Source of the DNA: a virus | Direction: 5' to 3' (one strand) | Virus record (IMG/VR): IMGVR_UViG_3300009159_000182 | Location: 1-33,408 of that record | Length of the DNA: 33,408 nucleotides | In this document: piece by piece, positions 23,516 through 31,655 of the stretch | How positions within the stretch are numbered: the first letter of the stretch is position 1 | Layout of the letters: every line of letters begins with the position of its first letter | Notes under the pieces: generated by a model | What the model saw: only the letters and a program-made list of their open reading frames with translations | Databases searched by the model: none | What the model was told of the DNA's origin: nothing | Translations under genes and position numbers: made by a program

Positions 23516-25114
23516 ATGACTCAAGATAACCTTACCGCCAAACAACTGGACTATGCGATTTTTCTTCCTGCATTGTCGGGTTTTTACTCCAGCTATATAG
23601 GCAAACAACGTGGCGGCGTTCACGTTGAACCTGCTCGTATGCCCGCCAATATCCAGGATATGGAGATGCTTAATTGGCTCAACGACCAAAAGGCATTGTT
23701 CCCATATAAATGGAGTCTGTACTCCGCGGGGCATGCCAATTTAGATATCAATAAACAGGACTGGGCCGAAGACATGGTGCGTAATCGTGATCCCAATACA
23801 TTCCTGTTGGGTGATTCAGGCGGGTTCCAGATCGGCAAAGGTCGATGGGAAGGTGACTGGAAAAATCCTGCATGTCCCAAAGCAAAACAAAAACGTGAGC
23901 AAGTTCTTGCCTGGATGGATGCGTATATGGACTATGGCATGGTACTGGATGTGCCTACATGGATTACCAACTTTCCCAATAGTCGCAAGGTCACTGGTAT
24001 CAATACATATCAAGACGCTGTTGATGCTACGTATATTAATAATGAATATTTTATTGCCAATCGTTCGGGCAAATGTAAATTTTTAAATGTACTACAGGGT
24101 GGCAATCAAACAGACGCACACAAGTGGTATAACACCATGAAGAAGTATTGTGATCCAAAACAATATCCCGGCAAACATTTTAATGGCTGGGCACTGGGCG
24201 GACAACATACGTCTGATATTGAACTGGTATTAAAAAGAATAGTTACACTTAGGTTTGAAGGATTGCTTGAAGAAGGTCTACATGACTGGATGCACTTCCT
24301 GGGTATTGGTAGACTTGAGTGGGCGTTGATGTTGACCGACATTCAACGTGCTGTTCGTAAATATCACAATCCAAACTTTACTGTTAGCTTTGACTGTGCA
24401 AGTCCATTCTTGGCTACTGCCAATGGACAAGTATATCATCAAATTGATATTCAGGATAGGAAGAAGTGGTGCTATCGCATGAGTCCTATTGTTGACAATA
24501 AAAAGTACGCGACTGACACACGCACATATCGTGATGCGGTGCTACAAGATGGCCTAATAAAACACTTTGACGAGAGCCCAATGAGTGCAAACTTCCTGGT
24601 TAAAGATATCTGTTACTATAAAGATGGAGTTCCTAAAACTCCGGCTGAATTGGGAACGGAAACTTTTGATCCAGCTAATCCAGCACATTACACAGTGATG
24701 CCTGATCTAAATAAAATAGGCAAGATAGGTAGAACAAGTTGGGACTCGTTTAGCTATGCATTGCTAATGGGACACAATGTCTGGACTCATATTGAATCTG
24801 TGCAGCGTTCCAATCGTGAGTATGATGCTGGAATTTGTCCCACTATGCTGGTAGAAGAAAAGTTTGAACAGCTATATTTCAGAGATTTAGTAGATGCCAT
24901 ATTTTCTATTGACAATTTAGAAGATGCTCTTGCTTTCATTGACTATCATGATAAATTTTGGCAACGGTTCGTTGGCACTAAAGGCGCTACTGGAAAGAAA
25001 ACTGTTAATTCACGTACTATGTTTGATGCGTTATTTGAAATCCCCGATTATACGCAAGTAGATGAATCTGAACTGGATGAGTCTAAACTTGAAGATCTGG
25101 AAAAATCCGCATGA
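23516..25114 (+). CDS. dpdA: DpdA/TGT-family deazaguanine transglycosylase
   Basis: A protein of 532 aa. It has the residues that define tRNA-guanine transglycosylases: LGDSGGFQ (Asp100), LDVP (Asp145), VLQGG (Gln194), WALGG (224-229), FLGIG (261-265) and FDCASPFLATANG with the probable nucleophile Asp293. The Cys-x-Cys-x2-Cys...His zinc site of bacterial TGT is not visible. Phage DpdA proteins of this fold insert 7-deazaguanine bases into DNA. Downstream folE and a queD-like gene support that role. It overlaps the next gene by 4 nt. A tRNA-directed role cannot be excluded. Confidence 0.85.
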   Translation: MTQDNLTAKQLDYAIFLPALSGFYSSYIGKQRGGVHVEPARMPANIQDMEMLNWLNDQKALFPYKWSLYSAGHANLDINKQDWAEDMVRNRDPNTFLLGDSGGFQIGKGRWEGDWKNPACPKAKQKREQVLAWMDAYMDYGMVLDVPTWITNFPNSRKVTGINTYQDAVDATYINNEYFIANRSGKCKFLNVLQGGNQTDAHKWYNTMKKYCDPKQYPGKHFNGWALGGQHTSDIELVLKRIVTLRFEGLLEEGLHDWMHFLGIGRLEWALMLTDIQRAVRKYHNPNFTVSFDCASPFLATANGQVYHQIDIQDRKKWCYRMSPIVDNKKYATDTRTYRDAVLQDGLIKHFDESPMSANFLVKDICYYKDGVPKTPAELGTETFDPANPAHYTVMPDLNKIGKIGRTSWDSFSYALLMGHNVWTHIESVQRSNREYDAGICPTMLVEEKFEQLYFRDLVDAIFSIDNLEDALAFIDYHDKFWQRFVGTKGATGKKTVNSRTMFDALFEIPDYTQVDESELDESKLEDLEKSA

Positions 25115-26022
25115 AGAGTCTTGTTATAGGTATGGGCATCGGCCAGTTATATCTTCATGTATTAGTTGAGTTAGGTCACGAAGTTGTTACTGTTGATAGT
25201 GATGCTGCTAAATCAGCCGATTATACTAACGTAAAATCAGCATTACAGGAACACGCATATTTTGATACAGTAAACATTTGTACTCCTAACTTTACTCATT
25301 TGGAGATAGCAAGGGCTGTAGCTAAACATGCCAGGATCGTGTTCATTGAAAAACCAGGGTTAGAAACTTCAGCACAATGGAAACATCTATGTAATGAGTT
25401 TCCCGACACACGTTTTATGATGGTTAAGAATAATCAATATCGTGATAATATTAATGTATTAGCACAACTAGCACATAAGGCAACGATTATTAATCTAACA
25501 TGGAACAACAACGATCGTGTTCCTAACCCTGGCACTTGGTTTACCACGTATGATTTATCGTTTGGTGGAGTAAGTAGAGATTTAATTCCACACTTATTAA
25601 GTTTATTCCAATCGCTGTCAGGCTTTACTCATGATCAAGCTAAACTAGATTACGAAACAGTGGATCAACGTTGGCAATTAAAAGACTTAATCAAAACTGA
25701 CTATGGCATTGTAAATCCTAATGGAGTATATGATGTCGAAGATCATATAGAATTGCATTTTAATGACGCACAAGGCCGTAAGTGGTTTATTGAAAGTGAC
25801 TGGCGTACACTAAATGGTGACGATCGCAGTATTCTAATGATATTTGCGGATGGGTCTCGTTATTATTATGAATTAGGCTTGTGTCCTGAAGATGCGTATA
25901 AGCGTATGATTGATACTGCTGTTAAAATGACGGACGTCGACGCATACTGGCAACATCAATATGAGTTGGATATGTGGATACATAAAACAATTGAATCGCT
26001 TGATTTAGTGGGGGCAACATGA
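25111..26022 (+). CDS. Gfo/Idh/MocA-family dehydrogenase
   Basis: A protein of 303 aa. The N-terminal Rossmann domain has GMGIGQ (7-12) with Asp at the end of strand 2 (VTVDSD). NICTPNFTHLE (55-65) and the family's EKP motif (80-82, catalytic Lys81) follow. The C-terminal domain includes GGVSRDLIPH (152-161), matching the conserved GG...D...H segment. These enzymes oxidise or reduce sugar or inositol hydroxyls with NAD(P). It overlaps both neighbours by 4 nt, next to an MDR dehydrogenase, a pairing that also occurs in bacterial surface-sugar loci. Confidence 0.85.
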   Translation: MKSLVIGMGIGQLYLHVLVELGHEVVTVDSDAAKSADYTNVKSALQEHAYFDTVNICTPNFTHLEIARAVAKHARIVFIEKPGLETSAQWKHLCNEFPDTRFMMVKNNQYRDNINVLAQLAHKATIINLTWNNNDRVPNPGTWFTTYDLSFGGVSRDLIPHLLSLFQSLSGFTHDQAKLDYETVDQRWQLKDLIKTDYGIVNPNGVYDVEDHIELHFNDAQGRKWFIESDWRTLNGDDRSILMIFADGSRYYYELGLCPEDAYKRMIDTAVKMTDVDAYWQHQYELDMWIHKTIESLDLVGAT

Positions 26023-26924
26023 GAACAAGAATTTTATATACAGATGGGAAGGGTAAGTTTACGGAAACAGGTTGGAATAAACCCGATCCCACCGCAGATG
26101 AGATTGAAGTCAAAGCCGTTATGACCGGAGTATGCCGCAGCGACATTGACATGATGACTGGGGGCTTTGGTCCATTACCCTTGGAAATGAGTGGGCACGA
26201 AGGTCTGGGCAAGGTTACTCGTGTTGGGGCAAATGTACTGGACGTACGGGTAGGCGACCTAGTCTCCACTCGCGGCGAGCCAGCATATTCCGACTACTAC
26301 AATGTTCGGCAGGGAGAGTATGTATCGGTACCCGAGGCACATCCTCGATACATTATTGAGCCAGTGGCCTGTGGGTATAACCTCATCATGCAGACATATG
26401 ACGAACTGCTGGCACGACATGGCGATGGCAGTCGATTGTTAATCCTGGGCAGTGGATTTTTGGCTTGGGTAGCATATAACTCATTAATCATAGAAGGATT
26501 GCGATTTGAGGTAGATGTTGTGGGCAGTAGCAACACCGCAATATGGAAAGATCGATTACAGGATAAACCCGTAGGGCAGTACGATGTTGTTATTGACCTA
26601 AGTGATAAGACTACTGTATTTGATAGCGATATATTGAATCTTGGTGCATTAGTAGTCATGGGCACACAGAAACAAGTCACAACTGATTTTAGTCAACTGC
26701 TATGGAAAGCATGTACCATGGTATTTCCCAGTCCCCGCAATCCGAGATTCCATTTAGTCATGGCTCGTGCGGAGTTTTGGGTAAGTAAAGGTAACTTAGA
26801 TGTTGACTACTTCTGGACGCAAGCGTATACTAGAGATAGTGAGTGGCAACAGGCTTTTGACGATGGCTTAAATCGTCCCAAAAATTATAGCCGTGGTTAT
26901 ATTGTATGGCAGGATAACAAATGA
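26019..26924 (+). CDS. Zinc-type medium-chain dehydrogenase (MDR)
   Basis: A protein of 301 aa. The catalytic zinc site is visible: GVCRSD (Cys39), SGHEGLG (His60, Glu61) and IEPVACG (Glu114 and Cys118 region). A Rossmann segment LLILGSGFLAW follows at about 140-150. The four-Cys structural zinc loop is missing and the protein is about 40 residues shorter than usual alcohol dehydrogenases. It probably oxidises a polyol or sugar with NAD(P). It is coupled by 4-nt overlaps to the Gfo/Idh/MocA gene upstream and the T-fold gene downstream. Confidence 0.85.
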   Translation: MRTRILYTDGKGKFTETGWNKPDPTADEIEVKAVMTGVCRSDIDMMTGGFGPLPLEMSGHEGLGKVTRVGANVLDVRVGDLVSTRGEPAYSDYYNVRQGEYVSVPEAHPRYIIEPVACGYNLIMQTYDELLARHGDGSRLLILGSGFLAWVAYNSLIIEGLRFEVDVVGSSNTAIWKDRLQDKPVGQYDVVIDLSDKTTVFDSDILNLGALVVMGTQKQVTTDFSQLLWKACTMVFPSPRNPRFHLVMARAEFWVSKGNLDVDYFWTQAYTRDSEWQQAFDDGLNRPKNYSRGYIVWQDNK

Positions 26925-27379
26925 TTAATCAACAACGACAACAAGCATTAGCAGAAGAAGCTATCCGTATTATGTATAAAGCAGAACGTAAAGTATGGGT
27001 AACCTTTCGCAAAGAAGGTATTCACAAGTATCCCGCAGCAGCAACAGATCCCTTACTAGCAACAGGTGATGAATATGATGTGTCATTTCTAGCTAATGAG
27101 CATAGACATATTTTCCACTTCCGTGTTTGGATTGATGTATTTCATAACGATCGTGATATTGAGTTTATTCAGTTTAAACGATGGTTAGAAAATCTTTACA
27201 AAGATGGTATTCTATCATTAGATTATAAATCATGCGAAATGATCGCAGATGATTTATATATTAACATTTCTGCACGTTATCCTAAACGTGCGGTGTGGAT
27301 TGAGGTCTCCGAAGATGGTGAGAACGGATGCCTCATTAAATACGAACTTTCTCGCCCTTCACAAACAGTATTAATTTAA
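26921..27379 (+). CDS. T-fold (PTPS/QueD-like) protein
   Basis: A protein of 152 aa, 4-nt overlap with the MDR gene. The core has HRHIFHFRVWIDV (61-73), IEFIQFKRWLENLY (80-93), SLDYKSCEMIADDL (99-112) and AVWIEVSEDGENG (124-136). The order of an HxH strand, a D/E-F-x-x-K helix, an E-x-I-A helix and a final strand with Glu resembles QueD/PTPS; parts also recall QueF, another T-fold enzyme. No catalytic Cys of either family is in place. It may be a divergent pterin or deazapurine enzyme in the modification operon. The similarity is from visual pattern only. Confidence 0.6.
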   Translation: MINQQRQQALAEEAIRIMYKAERKVWVTFRKEGIHKYPAAATDPLLATGDEYDVSFLANEHRHIFHFRVWIDVFHNDRDIEFIQFKRWLENLYKDGILSLDYKSCEMIADDLYINISARYPKRAVWIEVSEDGENGCLIKYELSRPSQTVLI

Positions 27380-27389
27380 AGGAATTAAA

Positions 27390-27611
27390 ATGGCAAAGTT
27401 GTCTTTCAAGCCTAACGAACGTGCAAATCAAACTCTAGACGATCTCGAGAAGTTTTTAGAATTCTGTAGAGATTATGGGTATCGCTACAACGAGAACGAT
27501 TTATATAATTTTAAAGCGTATGCTTGGCAACAATACAACAAATTTGTTCAGGGTAAAAATGCCAAGAACATGTGGGCCGAAGATGCACGCAGATTTGGGA
27601 AAATAAATTGA
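27390..27611 (+). CDS. Small conserved protein, unknown function
   Basis: A protein of 73 aa with a good ribosome site (AAAGGAATTAAA). It is highly helical, with charged and aromatic residues (LDDLEKFLEFCRDYGYRY, NFKAYAWQQYNKFVQGKN). No known motif. It is inside the operon: 10 nt after the T-fold gene and overlapping the glycosyltransferase start by 4 nt (TTGA). It could be a small regulator or adaptor. Confidence 0.75.
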   Translation: MAKLSFKPNERANQTLDDLEKFLEFCRDYGYRYNENDLYNFKAYAWQQYNKFVQGKNAKNMWAEDARRFGKIN

Positions 27612-28663
27612 CAGTTTTTTTAGTTGATCTAGAAGCAGTCTCAACCCGGTATACCGGGCAGTGGAAGACTCATCTTCCACTGTTACTTGAAAAGGAAGGA
27701 CATAATGTCCATATTATTGACGGACCTACTGATATCCCTAATGCTACAACTCCTGGTGCTTTTCTTAATTTTGGGGGCACCAACATTTACAAAGCTGCAC
27801 AAGTTGAAGCTATGGGTAGACTCTTCACCCAGGGTGAAGTTAAGCCTGGCGATCATTTTATCTTTACAGACGCTTGGCATCCTGGTATTATTAACCTTAG
27901 ATACATGAGTGAGTTACTGAAAATTCCAGTAACTACACACGGTCTATGGCATGCAGGTAGCTATGATCCTGAAGATTTTCTAGGTCGGTTAATCGGCGAT
28001 AAACCCTGGGTTAGGCATGCGGAAAAAAGTTTCTTTTTTGCGTTTGATCATAACTATTTTGCCACTGATTTTCATATCAAGATGTTTGCCAAGAACTTAT
28101 TTGATGCAGTGGACAATGGTGCAAACCCTTACGTAACACGAACTGGGTGGCCCATGGAATATATGGATGAACTACTTACCCCATACAAGAATCTAAAGAA
28201 GCGTAATCTTGTATTATTTCCACATCGCATTGCCCAGGAAAAACAAGTGGAAATATTTCGGGATCTAGCATCTAAATTACCACAGTATGAATTCATTGTG
28301 TGTCAGGATCAAGAACTAACTAAACATGAATACCATACGTTATTAGGTGAAGCAAAAGTAGTATTCAGTGCTAACCTACAGGAAACACTGGGTATCAGTT
28401 GTTACGAGGGTGCAGTTGTTAATGCTATCCCCATGGTACCTGATAGACTTAGTTATAGAGAAATGTATTATGATGAATTTAGATATGATTCTACATTTAC
28501 TCAAAATTATAAATTTTATGAAAAAAGCAGACCGTATCTAGCTAAAAAACTCATGTCATACATGAGCAACTATGAATCATTGCTGCCTTTACTGGAACAA
28601 CAAGCAGCCAAATTGTCCAAGGATTTCTTTTCGGCCGGTAATTTACTATTAAATATAAGATGA
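27608..28663 (+). CDS. GT-B glycosyltransferase (GT4-like)
   Basis: A protein of 351 aa from a TTG start at 27608 that overlaps the previous stop as TTGA. The N-terminal half is an acceptor-type Rossmann domain with FTDAWHPG and TTHGLWHAG. The C-terminal half holds the donor-binding signature: VLFPHRIAQEKQ, then ETLGISCYEG (about 259-268), a version of the E-x7-E motif, and IPMVPDRLSYREMY. It probably transfers a sugar from a nucleotide donor. Its place among modification and sugar-redox genes suggests DNA or surface-glycan glycosylation. The acceptor is unknown. Confidence 0.8.
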   Translation: MTVFLVDLEAVSTRYTGQWKTHLPLLLEKEGHNVHIIDGPTDIPNATTPGAFLNFGGTNIYKAAQVEAMGRLFTQGEVKPGDHFIFTDAWHPGIINLRYMSELLKIPVTTHGLWHAGSYDPEDFLGRLIGDKPWVRHAEKSFFFAFDHNYFATDFHIKMFAKNLFDAVDNGANPYVTRTGWPMEYMDELLTPYKNLKKRNLVLFPHRIAQEKQVEIFRDLASKLPQYEFIVCQDQELTKHEYHTLLGEAKVVFSANLQETLGISCYEGAVVNAIPMVPDRLSYREMYYDEFRYDSTFTQNYKFYEKSRPYLAKKLMSYMSNYESLLPLLEQQAAKLSKDFFSAGNLLLNIR

Positions 28664-29370
28664 AAATTTTAGTATGTGGTGCCTCAGTAGTAATGCCTGA
28701 CCTGTCAGCCTCATGGACTCAACGCACTTGGGTACATTATTTACAACAAAAATTAAACTGTGAGATCGTAAATATAGCACGAGCAGGATGTGGAAACCAG
28801 TATATTCACGATGCAGTAATCGCAGAGGTTACTGAAAGGCCATATGATTTAGTTTTAGTATCTTGGAATATTGCAAATCGAGTAGAATTTAGAACTCATC
28901 AAAAACTACCAATAACAGACTGGATTAGAAAAGGAAAAAATACTAATCCACACACCGAATATATGCAGTCAGAATGGATATGGCCACATACTGCTGACAA
29001 TATAATGCCTTCTGAAGAAGCGGCGGAAAATAAAAATGAATTATTCCGACGTCGATTTCTCACTATTCCAACCTATGAAATCAATCATCAGATAATGTTA
29101 ACCCAAGCATTGTCACTTCAGTCTACACTTAAATCCTACGGTATACCATATACCTTTGTCTGGTACCGAACGCTGTTACGGCTCAAACAGTTTAAAAATT
29201 ATTACAATAAAATTGACTGGAATTTCGTGCATCCTGATAGTCTTTTTAGACAGGCCAAAAACAAGAAGATGTGGGATGACAAATCTCTACATCCTACTGA
29301 TGAAGCGTATAGATGGTATGCCGATGAGATGTACAAGTTCCTTAATGACAGGAATCTAATAAAGCCCTAG
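28660..29370 (+). CDS. SGNH-hydrolase-like protein
   Basis: A protein of 236 aa coupled to the glycosyltransferase by a 4-nt overlap. It shows a degenerate set of SGNH blocks: GAS with Ser9 near the N-terminus, ARAGCGNQ (40-47), SWN with Asn70, and DDKSLHPTDEAY (about 207-218) with the Asp-x-x-x-His type block V. Such enzymes remove or transfer acyl groups from sugars or lipids. The 3' end overlaps the end of the opposing ligase gene by 29 bp, so the two meet tail to tail. Confidence 0.75.
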   Translation: MKILVCGASVVMPDLSASWTQRTWVHYLQQKLNCEIVNIARAGCGNQYIHDAVIAEVTERPYDLVLVSWNIANRVEFRTHQKLPITDWIRKGKNTNPHTEYMQSEWIWPHTADNIMPSEEAAENKNELFRRRFLTIPTYEINHQIMLTQALSLQSTLKSYGIPYTFVWYRTLLRLKQFKNYYNKIDWNFVHPDSLFRQAKNKKMWDDKSLHPTDEAYRWYADEMYKFLNDRNLIKP

Positions 29371-30421
29371 ATATTTTTCCTGCTGGGCTAAGTGGAATAC
29401 TATCAACACACTTGAGTACTGCTGGTTTGCAATGTTTACCAAGGCTGATCAAAAAGTTCTTGATAGTATCTTCATCGCATGTACCTACATATAGACACTT
29501 AACATGATCTGTACCAAATACCACACATTCCTGCATACCCGGAATGTTCTGTAGTAACTGTCGTTCGATACTCACAGGATTAATTTTAGAACCCTTGACG
29601 TTAATTTGATCACGACTACGACCCAGTATACGATAGTAACCCATTTCATCTTGGTCAGCTAGGTCTCCTGTATCGTACCAATCACCATGACAAATATTAA
29701 AACCCTTGATCATCAAATGACCATTTTCAATTTTAGCTTCTATGCCATCAGGCAATCCTACTGTGCCAACTCGTTGTGGGCCGGCAAGTGGATTAGTGAA
29801 ACAGTGACTCATTGCTTCTGTCATACCAAACGCTTCTACTATAGGAACATTAAACTTTGCGCTTAATTTGTGATATAAATCGTGTGACATAGGAGCACTG
29901 GCAGAACGTATAAATCTTAAATTGTCAAAATTTAATTCAGCAATAACTCTTAGTACATCAGGAATGGCAGTTATAAAAGTTGGCTTAGTAGAGGGAAAGG
30001 TTTTAATGTCTTTCATAGTAACGTAGGTAGTTTCGCATCCTGCTAATTGCGCCGCCCAGTAAAAACCCTGCCCATGCGCATGCCATAAGCTCATGATGCT
30101 GGTATATCTATCGTTAGCTGTCAAGTTGTATGATCTAACAATAGTAGCAGCCATGTTGTTTAGATGTGCTTGTGTAAAGCTACAAAACTTACTATCTCCT
30201 GTGGTGCCTGATGTATACCAAAGTACTCTTTCGTTAGGATAGTCATTACCATTTCTAACTTTTTCTTGATCTCGAGTGATGTATAAACTCCAGTCGGAAT
30301 TTTCCAATAGGTATCGGTTCCTAGCCTCAGGGGCATTAGGATTTATGATCATTATCGAATGATCTTTTAACTGGGGAATAAAATCTTGTGGATTGTCCAC
30401 ACATAAGACGGCACGTTTCAT
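29342..30421 (-). CDS. Short ANL-superfamily acyl-adenylate ligase
   Basis: A protein of 359 aa from the ATG at 30421, which lies 5 nt after a consensus late box; a longer in-frame start at 30457 would lie upstream of it. ANL motifs are complete: YTSGTTGDSK (69-78), FGMTEA (198-203), YDTGDL (249-254), GRSRDQINVKG (267-277) and AGKISR with catalytic Lys349. It should activate a carboxylic acid as acyl-AMP and pass it to CoA or another thiol or amine. It is much shorter than typical family members (about 500 aa), missing most of the N-terminal subdomain. It is the only - strand gene outside the lysis cassette. Confidence 0.88.
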   Translation of the reverse strand: MKRAVLCVDNPQDFIPQLKDHSIMIINPNAPEARNRYLLENSDWSLYITRDQEKVRNGNDYPNERVLWYTSGTTGDSKFCSFTQAHLNNMAATIVRSYNLTANDRYTSIMSLWHAHGQGFYWAAQLAGCETTYVTMKDIKTFPSTKPTFITAIPDVLRVIAELNFDNLRFIRSASAPMSHDLYHKLSAKFNVPIVEAFGMTEAMSHCFTNPLAGPQRVGTVGLPDGIEAKIENGHLMIKGFNICHGDWYDTGDLADQDEMGYYRILGRSRDQINVKGSKINPVSIERQLLQNIPGMQECVVFGTDHVKCLYVGTCDEDTIKNFLISLGKHCKPAVLKCVDSIPLSPAGKISRALLDSCH

Positions 30422-30426
30422 GCAGA

Positions 30427-30434
30427 TATTTATA
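30427..30434 (-). promoter_or_regulatory. Consensus T4 late promoter (TATAAATA)
   Basis: A perfect TATAAATA on the minus strand is followed by TCTGC and the ligase ATG at 30421. No ribosome site lies between. It is the best match to the T4 late-promoter consensus in the window. Confidence 0.8.
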
Positions 30435-30506
30435 TAGCCATAATGGTAGCGTATCAATTTATGGTTAAGTTATAATAGTGAATGACAAATGAAATTACCA
30501 TAAACT

Positions 30507-30535
30507 TTGACTCAGGCCTAAATAGTCTATATAAT
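30507..30535 (+). promoter_or_regulatory. Strong sigma70 promoter for the folE operon
   Basis: TTGACT (30507-30512), a 17-nt spacer and consensus TATAAT (30530-30535) precede the gene at 30555, whose leader has AACAAGGAAG. This is the closest match to a host consensus promoter in the window and implies early expression of the folE unit. Confidence 0.8.
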
Positions 30536-30554
30536 ATAACAACAAGGAAGCAAT

Positions 30555-30953
30555 ATGCCATTTTTAAATGAAATGTTTACGCAAAGATCATCTACTCCCG
30601 AAGAGTATGATCGACTCTATGAATCTGACAACCTATATGTTGCTTGGGCCAACTCAAGAGAAGATAAAAAAATAGCGGTATTTGCCGACGCCATAGATCC
30701 CGAGAGTTACACTTGGCGACAGTCATTAGTGGGTGAGGCAAAAAGTAAATCTAAACTTCAAAATGATACTACTGACGGTCCGGTACAGGGACATATCTTC
30801 AGTGTCAGCAAAGAGCAAATGGATCTATTTGAAAAGGTAGCACTTATGCCTTCCATGAAGTATGGCTATAGATTTGAGAAATACGATATCAATGATCTCA
30901 AAGAAAAAGAGAAGCAAGAGATGGTAGATATACTTAAACAGGAAGATGAATAA
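30555..30953 (+). CDS. Acidic protein upstream of folE, unknown function
   Basis: A protein of 132 aa, rich in Glu, Asp and Lys, with a helical C-terminus ending in EKEKQEMVDILKQEDE. The ribosome site is AAGGAAG. It directly abuts folE, whose ATG follows its stop codon without a gap, so both are in one early transcript. No motif recognised. An early regulatory or host take-over role is possible from its promoter and size, but nothing in the sequence shows it. Confidence 0.75.
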   Translation: MPFLNEMFTQRSSTPEEYDRLYESDNLYVAWANSREDKKIAVFADAIDPESYTWRQSLVGEAKSKSKLQNDTTDGPVQGHIFSVSKEQMDLFEKVALMPSMKYGYRFEKYDINDLKEKEKQEMVDILKQEDE

Positions 30954-31646
30954 ATGGCGGGATACTTAGGTGACAGCATTCGTCGCAGAATGCAAGCAGA
31001 TGGTAAGAGATTTTGGGCCGGCGACAACATCAGTGACTACGTTACTGAAGAAGATAAAAGGATTCTAATTAACGAAGCCACAGAGGCGTTCGAAACTGTA
31101 CTAGAAAGTCTATTGATCGACATTGACGCTGATCCCAATAGTCAAGGCACAGCGCATAGATTGGCCAAAATGTATTTTAACGAAATTATGGCAGGCAGAT
31201 ATGAGCCTGCCCCAGATTGTACAGCGTTTCCAAATGATTCGGAGAATAGATATGAAGGTATGTTGGTCGTGCGCAGTGAGTTGCGTAGTATGTGCAGTCA
31301 CCACCATCAGCCTGTTACTGGTGTTGCCTACATTGGAATCCTTGCCGCAAATAAACTTATCGGGCTATCTAAGTATACTAGGATTGCTCAGTGGTGTGCT
31401 CGCCGTGGTACTCTGCAGGAAGAGCTCTGTAACGACATCGCCCGAGAAATAATGCGAGCAACCGACAGTGAGGATGTGGGTGTTTATATTCAAGCCATAC
31501 ACGGCTGCTGCGAAAATCGCGGAATTATGGCACACAGTAGTTTAACACAGACTACAGTATTGAAAGGTGCGTTCAAGGAACACATGGATACAAAGAAGGA
31601 ATTCTTTGATAATATTAAACTACAACAAGACTTTGCCCCACGATAG
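30954..31646 (+). CDS. folE: GTP cyclohydrolase I
   Basis: A protein of 230 aa that converts GTP to dihydroneopterin triphosphate, the first step to folates and to preQ0. Visible motifs are GTAHRLAKMY (65-74), SMCSHHHQP (112-120) with zinc ligands Cys114 and His117, IGLSKYTRIAQW (136-147), and AIHGCCENRG (181-190) with His183 and Cys185. All residues equivalent to the E. coli zinc and catalytic set are present. In phages with a TGT/DpdA-type enzyme, FolE usually feeds 7-deazaguanine synthesis. A queD-like gene lies about 1.5 kb downstream; queE and queC are not in the window. Confidence 0.95.
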   Translation: MAGYLGDSIRRRMQADGKRFWAGDNISDYVTEEDKRILINEATEAFETVLESLLIDIDADPNSQGTAHRLAKMYFNEIMAGRYEPAPDCTAFPNDSENRYEGMLVVRSELRSMCSHHHQPVTGVAYIGILAANKLIGLSKYTRIAQWCARRGTLQEELCNDIAREIMRATDSEDVGVYIQAIHGCCENRGIMAHSSLTQTTVLKGAFKEHMDTKKEFFDNIKLQQDFAPR

Positions 31647-31655
31647 GAGATCATA

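Noticed and set aside
30422-30457. Longer ligase starting at the minus-strand ATG at 30457
   Set aside because: That ATG lies upstream of the TATAAATA box. The added residues (MIRYHYGYINIC) do not look like part of the ANL fold.
30471-30476. TATAAT as a second + strand promoter
   Set aside because: No -35-like sequence at the proper distance. The TTGACT/TATAAT pair at 30507-30535 is far better.
30517-30523. CTAAATA as a late box for the folE unit
   Set aside because: It lies within the spacer of a near-perfect sigma70 promoter. It may be coincidence, although dual use cannot be excluded.
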